Assembly (NCBI GenBank): GCA_963850765.1
Contig: CAWKMN010000006.1
Coordinates: 124,001-188,000, forward strand
DNA: 64,000 nt
Source of the DNA: CAWKMN01 sp963850765
GTDB taxonomy: Bacteria; Chloroflexota; Anaerolineae; Aggregatilineales; Aggregatilineaceae
Direction of reading: 5' to 3'
Part shown: piece after piece, positions 26,150-35,226 of the stretch
How the letters are laid out: each line of letters begins with the position of its first letter
Numbering within the stretch: position 1 is the stretch's first letter
The notes under the pieces: generated by a model
The model's database searches: none
What the model was told of the DNA's origin: nothing
What the model saw: the letters and a program-made list of their open reading frames with translations, nothing else
Position numbers and translations under genes: made by a program

Positions 26150-26158
26150 GAGTTTTGA

Positions 26159-27427
26159 ATGGGAAAAACATTAGCCGAGAAAATCATCGCCGCCCACGCT
26201 GAAGACACGGCAGAAGTCTCGGCGGGCGATCTCGCCACCGTCCACGTGGACGTGGTTATGGCGAACGACATCACCGCGCCCATCGCCATCGAATCGTTTA
26301 ATGCGATCGGCGTGGGTGAGGTGTTCAACCCGGACCGCGTCATGCTGGTGCCGAGCCACTTCGCGCCCAACAAGGACATCCAGAGCGCCGAACAGACGCG
26401 CACGCTGGCAACCTTTGCCGAGGCACAAGCGCTCGGCAACCGCTTCCAGGTGGGGCGCGCGGGGATCGAGCACGTCGTCCTGCCGGAGCGCGGCCTCGTG
26501 CTGCCCGGCGATCTCATCGTGGGCGGCGACAGCCACACCTGCACCTATGGCGCGGTAGGCGCGTTCGCCACCGGCATGGGGTCCACCGACATCGCCTTTG
26601 CGATGGCGACCGGCAAAACGTGGCTCAAAGTGCCCGAAACCATGAAATTCGTCTATCACGGCGAGCGCCAGCCCTATGTCTATGGCAAGGATATGATCCT
26701 GCGCACGATTGGCGAGATCACCGTAGACGGCGCGCTCTACCGCTCGATGGAGTTCACCGGCCCGGCCATTCACTCGCTGCCCATGTCGGAACGCCTGACG
26801 ATGGCGAACATGGTGATCGAGGCGGGCGGCAAGTGCGGCTTTTTGCCGTTCGACGACGTCACCGAAGCGTATGTCAAGCCGCGCGCCAAGCGACCCTATA
26901 CGCCGTATTTTGCCGACGACGACGCGCACTATGTCTCGGTCCACGAGTTCGATCTGTCCGGCATGGAGCCGCAGGTCGCATGCCCCTATTCGCCGGACAA
27001 CGTCCACCCGATCAGCCAGATCAAGCCGGAAAAGATCGATCAGGTCTTCATCGGAAGCTGCACCAACGGGCGTTACGAAGACCTGGAAATTGTCGCGGAC
27101 ATCCTGAAGAAAACCGGGCGCGAGTTCCACCCCGACGTGCGGGTGATGATCATCCCTGGCTCGCAGGCGGTGTATCTCGATGCGCTGCGTCAGGGCTGGA
27201 CGGAACTGTTCACCGTGGCGGGCGCGGCGGTCAGCGTGAGCACCTGCGGGCCGTGCCTGGGTGGGCACATGGGCGTGCTGGCCGCGAACGAGGTCTGCGT
27301 GAGCACCAGCAACCGGAATTTCCGGGGCCGTATGGGCCACCGCGATGCGCGCGTTTTCCTGGTGAACCCGGCGATCGCCGCCGCCAGCGCGATCATGGGC
27401 CGGCTGGCGCACCCGGACGAACTGTAA
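26159..27427 (+). CDS. leuC: 3-isopropylmalate dehydratase, large subunit
   Basis: Aconitase-family enzyme that isomerises 2- to 3-isopropylmalate, together with LeuD. 422 residues, the shorter LeuC/HacA type. The cysteines for the [4Fe-4S] cluster are in IGSCTNGRYEDLE and CGPCLGGHMGVL; GGDSHTCTYGAVGAFATG carries active-site His and Ser. Start ATG 26159 behind ATAGGAG. In this clade the same pair may also act on citramalate in the isoleucine route begun by CimA. Confidence 0.94.
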   Translation: MGKTLAEKIIAAHAEDTAEVSAGDLATVHVDVVMANDITAPIAIESFNAIGVGEVFNPDRVMLVPSHFAPNKDIQSAEQTRTLATFAEAQALGNRFQVGRAGIEHVVLPERGLVLPGDLIVGGDSHTCTYGAVGAFATGMGSTDIAFAMATGKTWLKVPETMKFVYHGERQPYVYGKDMILRTIGEITVDGALYRSMEFTGPAIHSLPMSERLTMANMVIEAGGKCGFLPFDDVTEAYVKPRAKRPYTPYFADDDAHYVSVHEFDLSGMEPQVACPYSPDNVHPISQIKPEKIDQVFIGSCTNGRYEDLEIVADILKKTGREFHPDVRVMIIPGSQAVYLDALRQGWTELFTVAGAAVSVSTCGPCLGGHMGVLAANEVCVSTSNRNFRGRMGHRDARVFLVNPAIAAASAIMGRLAHPDEL

Positions 27428-27449
27428 ATCAAACGGAAAGTGACCGATC

Positions 27450-27956
27450 ATGAAGCTTGAAGGCAAAGTCTGGAAGTACGGCAACAACATCGACACGGAC
27501 GTGATCATCCCGGCCCGGTATCTCGTCACCACCGATCCGAAGACGCTGGCCGCGCACTGCATGGAAGACCTGGATATGGCGTTCGCCAAAGAGGTCCAGC
27601 CCGGCGACATCATGGTGGGCGGCGCGAACTTTGGCTGCGGATCGAGCCGCGAGCATGCCCCGATCAGCATCAAGGGCGCGGGCGTGTCGTGCATCATCGC
27701 GGAGTCGTTCGCGCGCATCTTCTTTCGCAACGCGATCAACATCGGCCTGCCGATCCTGGAAAGCCCCGAAGCGGCCCGCGACGCGCAGCGCGGCGACACG
27801 CTGACCGTCGATCTCGCCGCCGGGATGATCACGAATCAGCGCACGGGCAAAACTTACCAGTCCAGCCCGTACCCGCCGTTCGTGCTGGGCATCATCAACG
27901 CGGGCGGCCTTGTGCCCTACACCCGCAATATTCTGGGCATCGATATTACCGGCTAG
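27450..27956 (+). CDS. leuD: 3-isopropylmalate dehydratase, small subunit
   Basis: Swivel-domain partner of LeuC. 168 residues with the family motif NFGCGSSREHAP and the N-terminal NNIDTDVIIPARYL. It starts 22 bp after leuC. The short length matches LeuC2/LeuD2-type dehydratases, some of which handle both isopropylmalate and citramalate. Confidence 0.94.
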   Translation: MKLEGKVWKYGNNIDTDVIIPARYLVTTDPKTLAAHCMEDLDMAFAKEVQPGDIMVGGANFGCGSSREHAPISIKGAGVSCIIAESFARIFFRNAINIGLPILESPEAARDAQRGDTLTVDLAAGMITNQRTGKTYQSSPYPPFVLGIINAGGLVPYTRNILGIDITG

Positions 27957-28023
27957 CGGAGCAGGCGCGCGCCCGCTCCGCAAGGGGCAGGTGTGCGTCA
28001 CGTGTTCATCTGTCCCCCTTGAG

Positions 28024-28131
28024 CCTCACCCCGTCACCGGCCACCTCTCTCCATGTGATGGAGAGGGGACTACGAATCCACTCGACGTGTATCTCCTCTC
28101 TCCACGGCGTGGAGAGGGGCCGGGGGTGAGG
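28024..28131. repeat. CCTCACCCC...GGGGGTGAGG palindromic intergenic repeat
   Basis: A 108-bp copy of the family at 24027, with the same ends and two internal CTCTCC.../...GGAGAGG hairpins. It lies between leuD and cimA within the operon and would be transcribed as a structured RNA. Confidence 0.85.
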
Positions 28132-28185
28132 CTAACCACACAATCACACAGGATATGTCTACTATACAATAACGAGGAGAACGAG

Positions 28186-29781
28186 ATGAACACCGTTGAA
28201 GTCTACGATACCACCCTCCGCGACGGCACCCAGGGCGAAAATGTCTCGCTCTCCGTCGATGACAAGCTCAAAGTCGCCCGCCTGCTGGATGACCTGGGCG
28301 TGGCCTATATCGAGGGCGGCTGGCCGGGATCCAACCCGAAAGACGCCGCCTTTTTCGAGCGCGTGCGCGAGATCGAACTGCGCCATGCGAAGATCGCCTC
28401 ATTCGGCATGACCTGCCGCGTCGGGAGCAGCCCGGCGGACGATGCCAACATCCGCGCGCTGCTCGACTCACAAACCCCCGTTGTGACCGTCGTCGGCAAG
28501 ACGTCGATGCTGCATGTCCGCGAAGTGCTGCGCACCACGCCGGAAGAGAATGTGCGTATCATCCGCGAGAGTCTGGCACATCTCAAGGCGAACGGGCGCG
28601 AGGTAATCTACGACGCCGAACACTTCTTCGACGGCTACAAGCTGGATCCCGATTATGCGCTCCAGACGCTCCACGCGGCGCATGACGGCGGCGCGGAACT
28701 GCTGGTGCTGTGCGATACCAACGGCGGCACCATGCCCTGGGAGATCGAGGAGCTGGTGCAGGTCGTGCGCGAGGCATTCCCCGGCGCGCGGCTGGGGATC
28801 CACACCCACAATGACAGTGAGCTAGCCGTCGCCAACACGCTCGCAGCGGTGCGGCAGGGCGCGGTCCATGTCCAGGGTACAGTGAACGGCTACGGCGAGC
28901 GCTGCGGCAACGCCAATCTGTGTTCGATCATCCCCGATCTTGAACTCAAGCTCGGCCTCCGCTGCCTGCCCGACGGCAGTCTGACAAGGCTGACCACCGT
29001 CTCGCGCATCGTGTCGGAGATTGCGAACATGTCCCCCAATAACGGCGCGGCCTACGTGGGCAAGAGCGCCTTCGCGCACAAGGGCGGGATGCACGTCGCG
29101 GCCATCCGCCACAATATCGACAGCTACCAGCACATCGATCCGGCGCTGGTCGGCAACGAGACGCGCGTGCTCGTGTCCGATCTCAGCGGGCGCGGGAATA
29201 TGCTCAGCAAGGCGGAGGAATTCGGCTTGCAGTTGTCGTCCAGCGACGCGCAGACCGTGCTGGCGCGCATCAAGGAACTGGAGAATCGCGGCTTTGTGTT
29301 TGAGGGGGCTGAAGCGTCCGTCACGATGCTGATGCGCCGCCAGCAGCCGGGTTATAAGCCGCCGTTTGAACTGATCGATTTTATGGTCGTGGTCGAAAAC
29401 CGCCAGGGGCGCGGCATGTTCGCAGAAGCGACCGTCAAAGTGCTGGTGGACGGCGAAGAACTGCACACCGTCGCGGATGGGAACGGTCCGGTCAATGCCC
29501 TGGACCGCGCGTTACGCAAGGCGCTGGTGCCCGTGTACCCGCAGTTGGCCGCTTTCCAGCTTGCCGATTACAAGGTGCGTATCCTGGACGGCGAGAACGG
29601 CACCGCCGCCCTGACGCGCGTCCTGATCGATACGCAGAACGGCACGCAGCGCTGGAGCACCGTCGGCGCGGGCACCAACATCATCGAGGCAAGCTGGCAC
29701 GCCCTGGCCGACAGCGTAGAATATGGGCTGTCGCATGTGGTGGCTAGTGAACAGTTGACAGTACACAGTGAACAGTTTTGA
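28186..29781 (+). CDS. cimA: (R)-citramalate synthase
   Basis: Condenses acetyl-CoA and pyruvate to citramalate, giving a threonine-independent path to 2-oxobutyrate and isoleucine. 531 residues, CimA/LeuA superfamily: DTTLRDGTQGENVSLSVDD at the N-terminus, the HTHNDSELAVANTLAAV metal block, NGYGERCGNANL, and a C-terminal LeuA-type regulatory domain. It is clearly distinct from the leuA gene in the same operon. ATG 28186 follows GAGGAGAACG. The last about 16 codons (SEQLTVHSEQF) run into a GTGAACAGT-type repeat, so the C-terminal tail appears to be recruited from an intergenic repeat. Confidence 0.92.
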   Translation: MNTVEVYDTTLRDGTQGENVSLSVDDKLKVARLLDDLGVAYIEGGWPGSNPKDAAFFERVREIELRHAKIASFGMTCRVGSSPADDANIRALLDSQTPVVTVVGKTSMLHVREVLRTTPEENVRIIRESLAHLKANGREVIYDAEHFFDGYKLDPDYALQTLHAAHDGGAELLVLCDTNGGTMPWEIEELVQVVREAFPGARLGIHTHNDSELAVANTLAAVRQGAVHVQGTVNGYGERCGNANLCSIIPDLELKLGLRCLPDGSLTRLTTVSRIVSEIANMSPNNGAAYVGKSAFAHKGGMHVAAIRHNIDSYQHIDPALVGNETRVLVSDLSGRGNMLSKAEEFGLQLSSSDAQTVLARIKELENRGFVFEGAEASVTMLMRRQQPGYKPPFELIDFMVVVENRQGRGMFAEATVKVLVDGEELHTVADGNGPVNALDRALRKALVPVYPQLAAFQLADYKVRILDGENGTAALTRVLIDTQNGTQRWSTVGAGTNIIEASWHALADSVEYGLSHVVASEQLTVHSEQF

Positions 29782-29950
29782 GTCGTAAGTCATGAGTTTT
29801 GAGTTGGACTCAGTGCCCGGCCAAGCCAAAGAGGCGGAGAGCCGCCGGACGTGTAGGGGCGGGTTTGCTAACCCGCCCTTCCATATGACTGCTCACTGTC
29901 TACTGATTACTGTCAACTGATCACTGCCAACTGTCTACTATCTACTTTTC
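29755..29950. repeat. composite repeat of word-like and hairpin elements before leuB
   Basis: Contains CAGTGAACAGTTTTGAGTCG, a GGGGCGGGTTTGC/AACCCGCCC hairpin (29853-29879), and ACTGTCTACTGATTACTGTCAACTGA-like words. The first words are in the cimA coding end. The same words surround the repeat at 6551-6790, in inverted order. Confidence 0.65.
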
Positions 29951-29967
29951 ACTCAACAGGAGCAGCT

Positions 29968-31032
29968 ATGCAAGCCAAGATCGTCACCCTGCCCGGTGAT
30001 GGCATCGGGCCGGATATTATCGCGGAAGCCGTGCGCGTGCTGGACCACGTCGCCCGCCGCTATGGACATACCTTTAGCTTTGAAGAGGCGCTGATCGGCG
30101 GCTGTGCCATCGACGCGACCGGCAACCCGCTGCCCGACAAAACACTGGCCGCGTGCGCCCGTGCCGATGCGGTGCTGCTCGGTGCGGTGGGCGGACCCAA
30201 ATGGTCCGATCCCACGGCCAGCGTGCGCCCGGAGCAGGGACTCCTGGGCCTGCGCAAACACTTCGATCTGTTTGCCAACCTGCGCCCGGTCAAAGCGTAT
30301 CCTGCGCTGGCGCAGTATGCCCCACTGCGCGCGGATCTGCTGGACGGCGTGGATATTCTCTTTGTGCGCGAGCTGACGAGCGGCGCGTACTTTGGCGAGC
30401 GTCACGAGCAGGGCGACGGCGATCGCGCCTGGGATACGATGTTCTACACGGTGGAGCAGGTCGAACGGGTGGCACGGGTCGCGTTTGAGGCGGCGCGGGC
30501 GCGGCGCGGCAAGCTCACCTCGGTGGATAAGGCCAACGTGCTGGCCTCGATGCGGCTGTGGCGGCGCGTGGTGATCGACGTGGCGAAAGATTATCCCGAT
30601 GTCGAGTTGGAACATGTCCTGGTCGATGCGTGCGCCATGTACCTGATGCGCTACCCCTCCTCCTACGATGTCGTGCTGGCCGAGAATATGTTTGGCGATA
30701 TTCTGAGCGACGAAGCCTCGATCATCGCCGGGTCGCTGGGCATGCTGCCGTCCGCCTCACTCAACGCGGGCACGTTTGGCGTCTACGAGCCGATCCACGG
30801 CTCCGCGCCGGACATCGCCGGCAAGGGCATCGCCAACCCGATCGCGACGATTCTCAGCGCGGCGCTGCTGCTGCGCCACAGCCTGAAGCTCGAGGCCGAA
30901 GCGCGGGCCGTCGAAGCGGCCGTCGAAGCAGCGCTGGCCGAAGGCGCGCGCACCGCCGATATATCCCCCGACCCGGCGGCGGCGCTCAGCACCACCGCGT
31001 TCACGGATTGCATCCTGGCGCATGTGTCATAG
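29968..31032 (+). CDS. leuB: 3-isopropylmalate dehydrogenase
   Basis: NAD-dependent oxidative decarboxylation in leucine synthesis, and probably of methylmalate in the citramalate route. 354 residues: GDGIGPDI nucleotide-site start, LLGAVGGPKW, NMFGDILSDEAS and YEPIHGSAPDIAGKGIANP. ATG 29968 behind ACAGGAGC. Last gene of the ilv-leu operon. Confidence 0.95.
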   Translation: MQAKIVTLPGDGIGPDIIAEAVRVLDHVARRYGHTFSFEEALIGGCAIDATGNPLPDKTLAACARADAVLLGAVGGPKWSDPTASVRPEQGLLGLRKHFDLFANLRPVKAYPALAQYAPLRADLLDGVDILFVRELTSGAYFGERHEQGDGDRAWDTMFYTVEQVERVARVAFEAARARRGKLTSVDKANVLASMRLWRRVVIDVAKDYPDVELEHVLVDACAMYLMRYPSSYDVVLAENMFGDILSDEASIIAGSLGMLPSASLNAGTFGVYEPIHGSAPDIAGKGIANPIATILSAALLLRHSLKLEAEARAVEAAVEAALAEGARTADISPDPAAALSTTAFTDCILAHVS

Positions 31033-31056
31033 CTTGTTAGTCCAAAAAAAAGCTTA

Positions 31057-31168
31057 ACCACAGAGGTCACAGAGTTTCAAGATAAAAGAGAAAAGCAGAG
31101 GATACAATATTCCCTGCTTTTCTCCTTTTTACCTTGCTTTCCTCTGTGCTCTCTGTGTCCTCTGTGGT
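31057..31168. repeat. 112-bp imperfect hairpin with ACCACAGAGG/CCTCTGTGGT ends
   Basis: ACCACAGAGGTCACAGAG (31057-31074) pairs with CTCTGTGTCCTCTGTGGT (31151-31168), 17 of 18 bases. The interior is also partly self-complementary (AGAGAAAAGCAG with CTGCTTTTCTCC). T-rich sequence follows. It may end the ilv-leu transcript. This CACAGAG-type repeat is common in environmental bacterial genomes. Confidence 0.7.
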
Positions 31169-31281
31169 GAATTTTTGTTTCTGTAATCGGTTGCCTCGGC
31201 CCCGAACTTGTGTTAGGATGGGCGGGCATTCTATAGACAACTTATCCCTGTTAATTTATTGGTCATGCGCTGAGAGTCTTT

Positions 31282-32475
31282 ATGCAAACTAAGCTTCTCC
31301 GTACTCCCCGCCTGGACCGCGTGATCGACCCCCTGATGCCCTTGTTAGCCGTAGTGCTGGCGCTGCTGATCGGCGCGGTGATGATCGCGCTGATGGATGC
31401 CGACCCGGTCACGGCTTATAAGGCGCTGTGGGAAGGCGCGTTTGGCACCAAAAACACGACCGCCGACACACTCATCAAGGCGACACCCCTGCTGCTGGTC
31501 GGGTTGGGCACGTGTATCGCCTTCCGAGGCGGTGTGGTCAACATCGGCGGCGAGGGGCAGATGGTCATCGGGGGGCTGGCGGCGGTGGCGATCGGTCTGG
31601 AATTCGAAGGCTCCGATCCGACGCTTGTCATCCCCGCCTGTCTGGTGGCGAGCTTCCTCGCCGGCGCGATCTGGGGCGGGATTGCGGGTGTGCTCAAAGC
31701 CTACTTCAAAGTCAACGAGATTCTGAGCACGATCATGCTCAACCAGATCGCCGCGCTGTGGATGATGTTCCTGGTGCGCAACACGTTTATCGACCCCGCC
31801 AAGAAAAACACCGCCGCGCCGATCCCCGAAACCGCCCGCCTGGCGCGCGAGTTTGATCTGCCGCGCATCGGCGAGTCGCTGGACAAAATCTATGACTGGT
31901 TCGGGCTGTCCGCCTATGGCAAGATGCAGTGGGCGACTACGCTGCTGCACAACGGCATCGTGATCGCGGTGGTGCTGTCGGTGCTGGTGTATATCCTGCT
32001 GTGGCGCACGACGATCGGGTATCGCATCCGCGCGGTGGGCAAAAATCCGCACGCGTCGCGCTACGCGGGGATCAAGGTCAAGCAGTACACCGTGCTATCG
32101 CTGGTGCTGAGCGGCGGGTTCGCGGGGCTGGCCGGCGGGATCCAACTGCTCGGCGTGCGCCACCGCATGAACGCAGAAGGCGGCGCGATCGCGTTCACCG
32201 GCAACGCGGGTTTTAACGGCATCGTCGCGGCGCTGTTCGGCGGCCTGCATCCGATCGGAACAATCCCCGCGTCGGTGCTGTTTGGCGCGCTGCTGGTGGG
32301 CGGCAACAAGCTTCAGCGCGACGTGCAGGTGCCCTCGGCACTGATCACAGCGCTGATTGGGCTGGTGATCGTGTTTGTTGTCAGCAGCGATATTTTCATC
32401 CGCCGCCGGTCGCGCCGCCGGGTATCGGTCAGCGTGGCCGAAACTGCATCCGCCATCGAGGGGGCAGGTCCATGA
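31282..32475 (+). CDS. BMP-family ABC transporter permease 1 (YufP-like)
   Basis: A 397-residue integral membrane protein of the BPD_transp_2 (LivH/RbsC) permease family. The family blocks NIGGEGQMVIGGLAAVAIG and the loop RAVGKNPHASRYAGIKV (ATPase contact) are present, with about eight to ten hydrophobic segments. It overlaps the next permease gene by 4 bp (ATGA). No ATPase or binding protein is next to it; the most likely partners are at 12663-15330. Confidence 0.9.
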   Translation: MQTKLLRTPRLDRVIDPLMPLLAVVLALLIGAVMIALMDADPVTAYKALWEGAFGTKNTTADTLIKATPLLLVGLGTCIAFRGGVVNIGGEGQMVIGGLAAVAIGLEFEGSDPTLVIPACLVASFLAGAIWGGIAGVLKAYFKVNEILSTIMLNQIAALWMMFLVRNTFIDPAKKNTAAPIPETARLAREFDLPRIGESLDKIYDWFGLSAYGKMQWATTLLHNGIVIAVVLSVLVYILLWRTTIGYRIRAVGKNPHASRYAGIKVKQYTVLSLVLSGGFAGLAGGIQLLGVRHRMNAEGGAIAFTGNAGFNGIVAALFGGLHPIGTIPASVLFGALLVGGNKLQRDVQVPSALITALIGLVIVFVVSSDIFIRRRSRRRVSVSVAETASAIEGAGP

Positions 32476-33422
32476 TCGAGGATTTGATTACCGCCAGTGT
32501 GCTGGCGTCCGGTATTCGCGTGGCAACCCCCTATCTCTACGCGGCTCTGGGTGAGACTTACGGGCAGCGCAGCGGCGTGCTCAACCTGGGCGTCGATGGC
32601 GTGATGCTGATGGGTGCATTTACATCTTTCTGGACGGTGTACAAGTTCACACCGGAAGGGGCGACATCGTATCACGCCGAAGCGCTGGCACTGGGCGTGC
32701 TGGTCGCTCTGGTTGTCGGCCTGCTGATGGGGCTGGCAACGGCCTTTATCAACGTCACGCTCCAGGCGGAGCAGGGGATCAGCGGGATCGGGATTTACCT
32801 GTTTGGCCTTGGGATGAGCGATCTGCTGTTCCAGAAAAGCTTCAACGAGGTGGTGCTGATCAACGGCTTCCCCCGGATGGATATTCCGCTGCTGGCCGAT
32901 ATTCCGATTCTCGGGGAGATCCTGTTTCACCATACGCTGCTGGTATATATCGCCTTTGCGCTGGTGCCGATCACGTGGTTTGTCATGAACAAAACCACGA
33001 TCGGGCTGAACATCCGCGCGGTCGGGCAGAACCCGGAAGCGGCCGACGCCATGGGGATCAGCGTGGTGCGCGTGCGCTATTTCACCGTGACGCTGGGCGG
33101 GGTGCTGGCATCGCTGGCCGGCGCGACTCTGTCCATCGCGCAGCACAACGTCTTCCAGCAGAACATGACCGCCGGGATGGGATTTATCGCGGTGGCGCTG
33201 GTCTATTTTGGGGCGTGGCGCGCGCGCGGGGTGATGTTCGGGGCGCTGCTGTTCAGTCTCGTGACGGCGCTCGAACTCAAAGCGCGCACCATCAACGTCG
33301 GGATTGCCGACGAATATCTCTCGATGGCTCCGTATATCCTGACCATCATCACGCTGATCTTCGCGTCGCAGCGCATCGACCAGCCAGCGGCGCTCACCAA
33401 ACCCTTCGAGCGCGGGGAATAA
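32472..33422 (+). CDS. BMP-family ABC transporter permease 2 (YufQ-like)
   Basis: A 316-residue permease, the usual second subunit of nucleoside-type BMP importers. Motifs GVLNLGVDGVMLMGAF and RAVGQNPEAADAMGISV match the family. Translationally coupled to permease 1 through the ATGA overlap. Together the two form the membrane pore of the importer. Confidence 0.9.
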   Translation: MIEDLITASVLASGIRVATPYLYAALGETYGQRSGVLNLGVDGVMLMGAFTSFWTVYKFTPEGATSYHAEALALGVLVALVVGLLMGLATAFINVTLQAEQGISGIGIYLFGLGMSDLLFQKSFNEVVLINGFPRMDIPLLADIPILGEILFHHTLLVYIAFALVPITWFVMNKTTIGLNIRAVGQNPEAADAMGISVVRVRYFTVTLGGVLASLAGATLSIAQHNVFQQNMTAGMGFIAVALVYFGAWRARGVMFGALLFSLVTALELKARTINVGIADEYLSMAPYILTIITLIFASQRIDQPAALTKPFERGE

Positions 33423-33424
33423 CG

Positions 33425-33726
33425 AGCCTCACCCCCGGCACAATTTAACCAGAATATCGGCATGTAGGGGCGTATTGCGATACGCCCTATGCGTGTCAAC
33501 TTAAGCGCCGATCGGCGGGTTGGCCCCTCCCTAAATCCCTCCCCGCAGGCGGAGAGGGACTTGGTGGCACGCGTTTTCCCCCTCTCCACCCGGTGGGGAG
33601 GGGGCGGGGGGAGGGGCTAAATCGGGTGACGACGGTTACGTCACCTTATCTTGACGCACATTGGGCGTATTGCGATACGCCCCTACGAGGTTCTCCACGC
33701 GGTGGAGAGGGGCCGGGGGTGAGGCT
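33425..33726. repeat. 300-bp cluster of intergenic repeats
   Basis: No gene here. It contains two GGGGCGTATTGCGATACGCCC hairpins (33464-33490 and 33663-33690), CCCTCCCTAAATCCCTCC...GGCGGAGAGGG, CCCCTCTCCACC...GGTGGGGAGGGGGCGGGGGGAGG, and a right end GGAGAGGGGCCGGGGGTGAGG. Several copies have apparently inserted side by side. Confidence 0.8.
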
Positions 33727-33952
33727 ATTTCTTCTTCCACTTGCCGTCACCGGACTTTTCATATTCCTTCTTGACCGCGCCCCAGGCGACCTTGTGCGCG
33801 GTTTCTTCGCGCGAATCATCACCCCGGCGTTCGTCGGGGTCCTTGTATTGATCCCACGCGCTGTTAAACGCTTCCTTGTAGATCGCCTGGGCATGATGCG
33901 GCAGATTGTCGCGCACGCTGTCCGGCAGATCGTCCACTAAATCGTAAGGCAT
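33725..33952 (-). CDS. ChaB family protein
   Basis: A 75-residue cytoplasmic protein with the ChaB domain: MPYDLVDDLPDSVRDNLPHH, then IYKEAFNSAWDQY and AHKVAWGAVKKEYEK. ChaB is annotated as a cation-transport regulator from E. coli, but its biochemical role is unclear. Single gene; length and motif are typical. Its stop lies at the end of the repeat cluster. Confidence 0.88.
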   Translation of the reverse strand: MPYDLVDDLPDSVRDNLPHHAQAIYKEAFNSAWDQYKDPDERRGDDSREETAHKVAWGAVKKEYEKSGDGKWKKK

Positions 33953-34134
33953 CTCATACTCTCCATAGACTGAGATGGTCTCTTTTTATACACTGCCTCA
34001 AGATCCGCGCGACGGCATGAGGAAGTCGGCCGATAAGGGGATAGGCCTGAGGAAGGATTTCGCCTCAAAATGTAGGCCATTAGACCCCCTTCAATATGAT
34101 CCATCCGCATCACGTTTTTTGGCGCAAATACCCC

Positions 34135-34140
34135 TATAGT
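34135..34140 (+). promoter_or_regulatory. -10 box upstream of the DUF2207-like gene
   Basis: TATAGT at 34135-34140 lies about 39 bp before the ATG. No convincing -35 hexamer at the right distance, so only a tentative promoter. Confidence 0.35.
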
Positions 34141-34178
34141 GTAGGATAGGACAAGGTCGTGGCAACAAGGAGAATTTC

Positions 34179-35222
34179 ATGCGGAAAATCGTCTGGATCA
34201 TAGCAGCGGTGATCCTGCTGCTGGGAGTGTCGGGCGTCGTGCAGGCGCAGGACATCAGCTTCCGGTGGAACCGTTGGGACGTCATTATCGATGTACAGGC
34301 AGATGGTCAGGCTCTCGCGATCAGCGAGGTACAGGAATTCGTCATCCTGGAAGGCACCGTACGCTTTGGCGAGCGCGCCTGGACGGATCCCGTCGAGGTG
34401 CAGAACGTGTTTGTGGTGATGGGCACCGGCAGCAACGCGCCTGAACAACTCACCGAGTCCGACAGTGAGGAGCCGGGGACTTACACCGTCTCGCAGTCGG
34501 GCGACGAAACGGAACTTCGCTACTATCTGCCGCGCGAGGCACAGGGCGGCGAAATCTTTATCGCGCAGATCAACTATACCGCGCCGGTAACGGTCGAGGG
34601 GCTGGTCGATTGGCAGGTCATCCCCGATGAGCACGCCGCGCCGATCGAAAGCAGCACGGTAACGATCAACTTCGCGCCGGACGCCGTGCCCGCTCAAGGT
34701 CTGGTGCGCGTGGCGTCGGGCACTGGCACCGTGACCCAGAACGGCAATTCGTTTGTGATCCAGTCGCAGGGCGCGGTCCCCGCGAACGAGGGATTCGCGG
34801 TCCAGGCCCCGTTTGGCGAGGGCGTTGGCACGGCCGGCGACCCAGCCGATGGAGCGGTCGAACCCGCGGGCGGGGCGGCACAAGCTCCTCGCACCGAACC
34901 GCAAGATGACAGCAGCGGGCTTAAGATCAACAACACCTGTCTGCTTGGCGTGTTGTGCGTCGTGGGTTTGTTCCTGCTGCTGGGCGGCGGACGTCTGCTG
35001 CGCGGCCTGGGCGGCCTCGGCCCGGTGATCGGCGGTGGGCAGGGCGGCACTGGCGGAATTGGTCCCTTCGGCGGCGGAACCGGCGGAACCACCGGGCGGA
35101 TTCCGGGGGGCGGTACCTCAACCGGGCGCAGCCGGGGTTTCCGGCGCAGTCCGACCCAGGGCCGCAGTCTGCCGCGTATTGGCCGGCGCAAGGGCGGCGG
35201 TGGCCGGGCAGGATTGGGTTAG
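34179..35222 (+). CDS. DUF2207-like secreted/membrane protein with Gly-rich tail
   Basis: 347 residues. A cleavable signal peptide (MRKIVWIIAAVILLLGVSG...VQAQ) is followed by an all-beta domain of about 190 residues that resembles DUF2207 (DVIIDVQADGQALAISEVQEF). Then come a Pro/Ala/Gly linker, one transmembrane helix (LLGVLCVVGLFLLLGG), and a Gly-rich, basic tail with GGTGG repeats and RSRGFRRSP, presumably cytoplasmic. Function unknown. It ends 4 bp before the ATG of the protease gene, so the two are probably co-translated. Confidence 0.65.
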   Translation: MRKIVWIIAAVILLLGVSGVVQAQDISFRWNRWDVIIDVQADGQALAISEVQEFVILEGTVRFGERAWTDPVEVQNVFVVMGTGSNAPEQLTESDSEEPGTYTVSQSGDETELRYYLPREAQGGEIFIAQINYTAPVTVEGLVDWQVIPDEHAAPIESSTVTINFAPDAVPAQGLVRVASGTGTVTQNGNSFVIQSQGAVPANEGFAVQAPFGEGVGTAGDPADGAVEPAGGAAQAPRTEPQDDSSGLKINNTCLLGVLCVVGLFLLLGGGRLLRGLGGLGPVIGGGQGGTGGIGPFGGGTGGTTGRIPGGGTSTGRSRGFRRSPTQGRSLPRIGRRKGGGGRAGLG

Positions 35223-35226
35223 AGCC

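Noticed and set aside
26171..27832. A 553-codon open frame on the minus strand across leuC and leuD
   Set aside because: It mirrors conserved leuC/leuD codons in a GC-rich genome, has no ribosome site and no recognisable domain; an antisense shadow.
33425..33726. A CRISPR array
   Set aside because: Repeats are few, palindromic, of unequal spacing and from different families; no cas genes are in the window.
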